From: Strongylocentrotus droebachiensis
Lineage: Eukaryota; Echinodermata; Echinoidea; Camarodonta; Strongylocentrotidae
Direction of reading: 5' to 3'
Length of the DNA: 64,000 bases
Assembly: GCA_035222895.1 (NCBI GenBank)
Contig: JAVYIG010000403.1
Location: forward strand, 496,001-560,000
In this document: in pieces, positions 57,980-64,000 of the stretch
Layout: every line of letters begins with the position of its first letter
How positions within the stretch are numbered: position 1 is the stretch's first letter
Made by a program: the position numbers and the translations under genes
Notes under the pieces: generated by a model
The model's database searches: none
What the model saw: only the letters and a program-made list of their open reading frames with translations
What the model was told of the DNA's origin: nothing

Positions 57980-60843
57980 ATACCACAAGAAAAGAAGTTA
58001 TTTACCATTATAAACGAAGTTGCACTGTTGGGTATATATTCTTTTTATATGGGAAATGATACACAACGGTACACAATGATAGCAGAGATCTAAGCCCCTT
58101 CTTCAGTCATTAAAAAATAGATCTCTATTAATTCAAAATAATAAGATAAAATCAATCAAACTAAAGTCTTGCTGATCTCTACCAAAGTGTTCTGGGAAAT
58201 GTTTCCACTGCGCCCTTCGATCCCACCCCACAATGGTCACTTCTGAATAGCGCCAGCTATAACTATTTATCGAGCATTTCTCTCCAACAAAAAATAATAA
58301 ATACACGATAACGATAATAATATTTTGCGATTGATGCTTGACTATTTCTAAATCATACCTAAATAATGAATTAAACACAGAATGAGACTATTTATTGAAT
58401 ATCCGACCATGAAGGAGTAAACAAATGCTTATTCGTACCCGTGCATTTAAATAAACAGATCATTTATGTTCGCGTTCGTGAAGTCCGTGTCCGATGTTGT
58501 TAACTAAAAATAATAACAATAATAAAGAATCAATAAGATGTCCTTATTAACTTGGAAAAGCAACATCAACTCCCTTACTTTTTATGTTTTTAAGGACAGT
58601 GCCCAATTAACGGTCTTATTGCTTAGTATACGATGGGAATATAAATTGTATGTGTCATCATTAGCCTTTATATAGGCCTAAAATGTCATCCTAAATAAAT
58701 TACCATATATTTATTTTGATAATATGGAAATAAACAATTTTCCATTTGAAATACACCTACAGCTCCAAAAGACGGCTGATAATTTCTTCATTGTTCCTCC
58801 CGAAGAGATTGGATCACCCTTTTCGAAGAGATTTGACCACTGGGTGGGATACAACGACGGACCCCCCTCCTCTCACCCGCGAACACAGAGTATTGAAGCA
58901 ATGACGCCCTCACGCGTTCTGCCCTATATATCCCAGTTCATCCCAAATTATGCAAATATTGTTTTCTATATTACTTACTTCTGACACATAAATAAATGGT
59001 TAAAAAAGACAATCAGAACAACAAAAATAAATGGCAGATGAAGAAAGAAATAAAGATTGAGGAGGCAACATGAACAGAATTATGTCCCTGTCCCATACTG
59101 CACTCTTTTCATCACTATAGTCTTGCATGGCTTTGTTCTCCCCATCATTCATATCAGTTCAAAATAAGTTATTGTAGTAGGCTTGTGGGATGACTATAAT
59201 ACTTTGGAAGATAAGGCCCAGTGTTTAGATTTTTTAGTAAAATTATTAAATAAATATCATTCGTCATATCTAAAATAATCGTTAATATTGTTTGTATAAA
59301 AGTTAATGATAAAAAAAATCACATTATAATATGATTTTTTTACTATGTGTATACTATTATACTTTTGATATTAATGTTACGTATAACTATGATAACAACG
59401 GAACTGACTTGATGTATCAAGTTCCTGAAGCAACAAGAATAAGACAGTCAATGGAAAATGTCTTTTAAAGAAGAGGGTGCATGAAGCCGAAGAAAAAATA
59501 GAAGAAGAAGAAGAAGGCGAGGAAGGAGGAGGGGGGGGGGGGGGGGGTGAAGAAGTAAAGAAAAGAAAAGCAAACAGGCAAACAAATAGAAGTAGAAAAA
59601 GAACTAAATAGTATATCCTATCATACTAGATACATAAATAAAACTTCAGCCTTTTGTTTCACTCTCACAACTATCGCCAAAAATAATATTTTTCCTTATA
59701 AATTGAAAGGCGTATTATGAAATATTTATGAACAGTCTGTTAAATGACGTATAATATACACTGTTTTCTTTATCTATCTTTATAGGCGCAGGCCTGGCAC
59801 CTGGGTCTGTCTTTTAAATGTATTTGTTTGTTTTTACGAAAGGAATCAGTTATAAATATTGTTCAAGCTCAGCTTTTAATGTCATCCTTCGTAATTCACA
59901 AATATATCTCATGATAATATATATTAATTTGTATCTACGTATTCACTGAATTTTAACCTGACGCGCAGTTCCTCATTTCTTGTCTGGAAAAAAAAGGAAA
60001 TTGAAGAATAATCTTTTTTCAGATGATTGTTTAATTGCTTCCAATATAATGATCGATTATGTTGTTGCTGTTGCTGGCAATTATTTTGATACGGTATTTT
60101 AAATATAATGTTGAAAGGGCCAAAGGGGAATAATTAATTTGTATGATATATACCGGACTTTCAGATATTTTCACTATCATTGGCTCATCAATCCTCACCA
60201 TGAAAAGTTGGAAACCTACAAATACTCTGTAGCCTGCAGGCTTGCAATAAAATATATGAATAAGCATTTTGAATACATAAAGTTAGAACACAATAAGATA
60301 GGAATTGTTTGATTTAATAATAAGTAAACATTTTGTGTTAGTTATTTGCAATTAATTTGTTCCTTTTCCCGTACTTTTGTCGTTGGTTGATAATCCGGGA
60401 CATCTCCCATAATGCCTTTCACCGAGACATGTATGTTCGGATCGGGAGCTAGAGGTCGCCGATTTATATCAAGGCAGCATCTATGAGCGATTTTATGCGG
60501 GTACCGAGTATGCGCTTCATCGTTGGAATTGTGTAGCAAAATACATACCGTGTGTATTGTGTATGTACGCGCGACTGGGGTGTGGTGAATATCATTTCTG
60601 TACGGAAGAAAGGCTTGTCCAACGGAATATCATTTATTTTGTGTGTGGAAAAATAACCTGTTTTGGACACTGCTGGACAGTGCATTTGTATCAGGATAAA
60701 CAATTTTAAATGGAACTACCAAGAATTCTAGAGAGGGGAGAATAAACAGGATATATCGACGGTTTGTGGGTATTCGGACTCTGTGAAGAGCGGCTGTTGT
60801 AAGCTTACTGAACTGTGAACAAACGTTATTTTACTATTCCAAC
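57980..60843. other. No gene supported; includes the GNAI upstream region
   Basis: Mostly AT-rich DNA, with a purine-rich stretch and poly-G run at about 59490-59550. The last few hundred bases before 60844 are richer in CG dinucleotides and probably include the GNAI promoter and 5' untranslated sequence. Frames at 58724-58984 and on the minus strand at 60031-60703 show no recognisable domain. Confidence 0.45.
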
Positions 60844-60961
60844 ATGGGGTGCGCTACGAGCGCAGAAGATAAAGCGGCCGCTGAGCGGTCGAAAATGATT
60901 GATAGAAATCTACGGTTAGAAGGAGAAAAAGCAGCAAGAGAAGTAAAATTATTGCTCTTAG
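60844..60961 (+). CDS. GNAI: G protein alpha-i subunit, first coding exon (partial gene)
   Basis: The exon encodes residues 1-39 and the first base of codon 40: [20 protein letters not shown] followed by [19 protein letters not shown], then the donor G|GTACGT. This is the classic first exon of the Gi alpha family, with Gly2 for N-myristoylation, Cys3 for palmitoylation and the N-terminal helix contacting G-beta-gamma. The exon breaks just before the GAGESGKS P-loop, as in other animal GNAI genes. SAEDKAA...RSKMIDRNL distinguishes it from Go. The protein couples seven-helix receptors to inhibition of adenylyl cyclase at the plasma membrane. The remaining exons are not in the next 3 kb and must lie beyond the window. 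Confidence 0.95.
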
Positions 60962-62477
60962 GTACGTATCCTGGAACCCTAGACCTATAATGAAATGAAA
61001 ACAAAGACAATGAATTATGAATCATTTCCAATGCTACATTATAAAAATGACATGATAATGTTGATGAAATTGTAAATGCTGCACACACAGACATGACCGA
61101 GGCGCAGCTGGATTGGCGTCTATTGAACATGTTGAACAATGAAAGTCGAAAAAGTGTTGAACTTGAACTGTTTATCAAATCGAGGAAAACACCAAGTTTA
61201 TCAGGCTTAGTCTTGGGTTTTACCTTTAGGAATAATGATTGCTCTGCAATCAATCAAATGTAATCTAGGCCTAATCTGTTCAGGTTTTTGTAGAGCCATG
61301 AGAGGCAAGAGCAGAGGCATTTATTATCAATCAATTTCATTGTCTGTCATGGACTTGAAGTTGAATTGTTTTGGGCCAAGTTCTTTGATGCATGGGTCAT
61401 TTATCATTTCAAGCTACACACCCTACACTACAGACATGCACACAAACTATGGTGCATGCATAATGTGCCAAACTTCTGAGTCTGAGCCTTTCTGACGTAC
61501 CCAGGTCCACGTCGGGAAGGCCACGATTAATGGCAGTTTGGCACATTAATGTGCCACACTAAGTTTTCTAGAAAAGAACAACAGTTGCTGCTTTAGTTTA
61601 CTTGCTTGTTTTGTTCAATCTGAGTATCTGACTGCATAATTAAGTCTACCATGATATACATGTAGGTGTGAGTTTGCAAGCAAGAATGCTTCATGAACAA
61701 TAATGTAGGGCCCCTGAGCTTGCCATGTGCAAAGAAGGCTGTGTAAAATGCGAGATTGTAAAGTTTGATTTGTGAGTGACATCACAAATACATTATGAGG
61801 TGAACTGAGATGTGTAAATGAGGGATTATTGAAGCTTACATTATAATACTGTACGTCGTGAAATCGTGAATGTCTTCTCCGACCACCATCTGAAATTTAT
61901 AAAGTGTATACTGGATTTTTGGTCAACAAGATGTGTTTTAGGTTTAAACTGACATCATGTGATAAGATGGTGAGAAATAGAAGATGGAAGGATGAAGAGG
62001 AGAACAAGAATGGATAAAAATGCATGATTTTGGGAGAGTCTGAAAGAGAAATGAAAGAAAATTATAGGGAAGATGGCAAAATGGGAGAAAATGAATGCCA
62101 TAATGAAAGAGGAGATGATGAAGAGAGAAAAGCATAAAAATATATTCATGTAAGGAAGTAGCAAAAGAAGATTAACAGAGAAAAACTGATTGAAAAGACA
62201 TAAAGAAAGAATACAAGAAATCAAAAACACGGTTAAAGAAAGGTAAACATAGAAAGAAAAAGGAAATGAATACATGTCATGGTGTAAAATCTCAAATATT
62301 TCCTCACTTTCATACCCATGTCTCGCACCCGGGACATCTCGGCCCGCTTTAACAACGGTCACTTTACCCTAGCTCAAACCCTAACCCTAAACCTGCACAA
62401 ACTCAATTTGAAGCATTCATAATAATTCAAAACATTGTAAAAAGATTTTTGTAGAATCCTTTCCAGTTGTGATTATC
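60962..62477 (+). other. GNAI intron 1 (part); no exon seen
   Basis: No splice-bounded coding segment for the P-loop exon is present. A purine-rich run lies at about 61970-62270. At 62320-62396 there is a degenerate partial copy of the telomere-like element (CCGGGACATCTCGGCCCGC, then ACCCTAAACC-type hexamers). Confidence 0.6.
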
Positions 62478-63260
62478 TAAACCTGTAACCAATCATCAAA
62501 TCGGAAGATCTGATGACAAAGGAAAAAAATGTGTGCCCACAAAAAAGGCTGAAAATTTGTGTTATGGGGCTATCAAATACATACACTTAAAAACATTCAT
62601 AGCTGGGATTATTTTGTCATTTGTAGCAGTTGTAGACCATGTTCTTTGATATTAAGTGTCTTTTCATTAGGACATGAGAAGAAGCAAAACATGCGGCGAG
62701 CCCCATTTTGGATTATAATGGCAATGGAGAAAAAATTTGTGCCTACAAAAAAGTCTTAAATTTTTACAAGATTTGGGCAATGAAATATTTTTTTTATAAA
62801 GTATACCGAACCTGGACTTATTTTGCCTCTTGGAGTTGTTGTAGACCATGCTTGTTGATGTTTTAGTGCCTTTTCAATTTCATGCCTCTGAAATTGAAAA
62901 ATTTGTCTAAAATTAGGTCAAAACATGCGTATCCAAAACTCAAAGCCCTTTTTTTTGTGTACATGTACATGTAGGCAAACATTTTTTTTTGGGGGGGTCA
63001 TCATATAATCCAAAACGGCGACTCACATGTACATGTAGTCCCTCCACATTTAGACCAATTTATTAATGGCATGAAAAAAGCTTTACCAACATGAGTAAAA
63101 CAACTTGCAACTGAGAGAATTATCCAAGGTACATGTACACTGTATGAGTGATTTTAGGTCTTAGAGTGCTCAAAATTATCAAATTTTGCAATTTTTGGAC
63201 TCATATTTCAACCCCCCCAAATCATCAGATATCCGTCCCGATCTGCCGATCCCATGCCGA
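62478..63260. mobile_element. Diverged relative of the TAACCCTGTAACC hAT-like family
   Basis: It opens with AACCTGTAACCAATCATC, close to the TAACCCTGTAACCGATCATC end at 19318. It shares internal phrases with that element (GGGATTATTTTGTC, GCAAAACATGCGGCGAGCC, TTGGATTATAATG), then shows GCCGATCCCATGCCGA-type sequence near 63245. The right end is not cleanly identified, so the border is approximate. Confidence 0.5.
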
Positions 63261-63526
63261 TTTCGGGAGCCAAACCATGATGTACCTGTACCATTTTTGG
63301 TAACATTGCTCCAATTTGAGGCCAAGACTGAGGATTCAGACATCTGGTTAACATGCATCCCTGCGATTTCTTTCTTGACACTCTACTGTAAATGGACTCC
63401 TACACAGTCCTTAATTCTTTTTTCTTTAGGTGGAATGTTAGGTCTTCATTTTATCATACCGATATTGTACGTGTGTGTACATGTATTCCTGTCAAATTAC
63501 TATTTGTGGGATAAATGTGCCATGCT

Positions 63527-64000
63527 TAGTGCTGTAACATTACGGATATCTCCAATTCCGTTTAACCGCCAGTCAAAATCGGTTAAACGATTTAAAAAAA
63601 AAAAAAAAAGTGTTGACCCAGCAAGCCAGGTCCGTGTGAAAAAGCGGGAAGGACTTTCATTTAACTGCGAGGTGCATTTGAAGGGGCCGAATTGTGCTTG
63701 TTAACTTGTCACAAATAATAGTAACAATGTCGTTTTTAGAAGAATGTGTAAGATCATTAATGTAAATTAAAAACAGTAGAGGACCTAGGATAGAACCTTG
63801 TGGTACGCCGTGTGTAAAAGTTGGATGAATTATTATTATAAACTTCATATTGAGATCTATTACAAAGATTACTTTCAAACCAAGATGACAGACGTTGTTC
63901 TAGTTTCGGAGTAGTGAGTCAACACACAGATTACTGAGCTTGGAGACATTGCCAGGCATAGTGCCAGGTGGAGGGGCATACACTGTACATCGAAACTTAA
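63527..64000 (-). mobile_element. Second family element with reverse-transcriptase cargo (copy B2), cut by the window end
   Basis: The sequence starts TAGTGCTGTAACATTACGG and continues with TTCCGTTTAACCGCC, the mirror of the right end of the 2949-3664 element. It then carries the same cargo in reverse. On the minus strand the frame at 63657-63878 reads [20 protein letters not shown], less broken than in the other copies. The far end lies outside the window. Confidence 0.8.

Noticed and set aside
58724..58984. 86-codon open frame upstream of GNAI
   Set aside because: No recognisable motif, no in-phase splice partner, and AT-rich flanks typical of chance frames.
63186..63704. 172-codon open frame on the plus strand
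   Set aside because: It runs from unremarkable DNA across poly-A into the end of a transposon copy, and the other strand there carries the true LINE fragment.

Overview
This window reads as animal genomic DNA, most likely from an echinoderm and probably a sea urchin. The genes are split by introns with GT/AG borders. The intergenic DNA is AT-rich and full of GA, CT, AT and poly-G/C simple repeats. A self-complementary ACATGTACATGT motif is scattered through it, and fold-back and miniature DNA transposons are very dense. The species call is inference. It rests on the repeat style (for example the AAAGAGCAAGTCC-type fold-back at 52817-53580) and on the divergence of the encoded proteins.

Four protein-coding genes can be supported. 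(1) MNS1, minus strand, 17261-24570: eight coding exons rebuilt by splice sites and reading phase into a 499-residue coiled-coil ciliary protein. (2) PSMB4, plus strand, 25223-33115: seven exons giving a 255-residue proteasome beta subunit. These two genes are head to head across about 650 bp, which probably serves as a shared promoter region. (3) A galactose-3-O-sulfotransferase-like Golgi enzyme, minus strand, 47810-51825: two coding exons, 438 residues, with the membrane anchor on its own exon. (4) The first coding exon of a G protein alpha-i subunit (GNAI), plus strand, 60844-60961; the rest lies beyond the window. I see no functional link between these genes apart from the divergent MNS1/PSMB4 arrangement.

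By region: 1-17260 holds no gene I can support, only transposon relics and unremarkable AT-rich DNA. 17261-35000 is the MNS1/PSMB4 pair, whose introns are packed with at least a dozen DNA elements, several with readable target-site duplications. 35352-38352 is a composite GC-rich repeat block bounded by CCAGTTGA-type repeats. 40340-42540 holds two decayed LINEs in opposite orientation. 43256-45097 is an unusual element whose arms carry tandem perfect palindromes. 45680-46300 is a local tandem duplication. 47810-51825 is the sulfotransferase gene, with a dimeric minisatellite in its intron. 52000-60800 is repeat-rich DNA without genes. 60844 to the end is GNAI exon 1 and its first intron.

The most unusual material is in the repeats. 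The same decayed reverse-transcriptase fragment sits inside two different inverted-repeat element families. A telomere-like (CCCTAA)n tract is carried as cargo by a small element with 8-bp target duplications. A 1.84-kb TA-flanked element has 63-bp palindromic iterons in both arms. Splice structures, target duplications and inverted repeats were read by eye; no alignment or database search was run.
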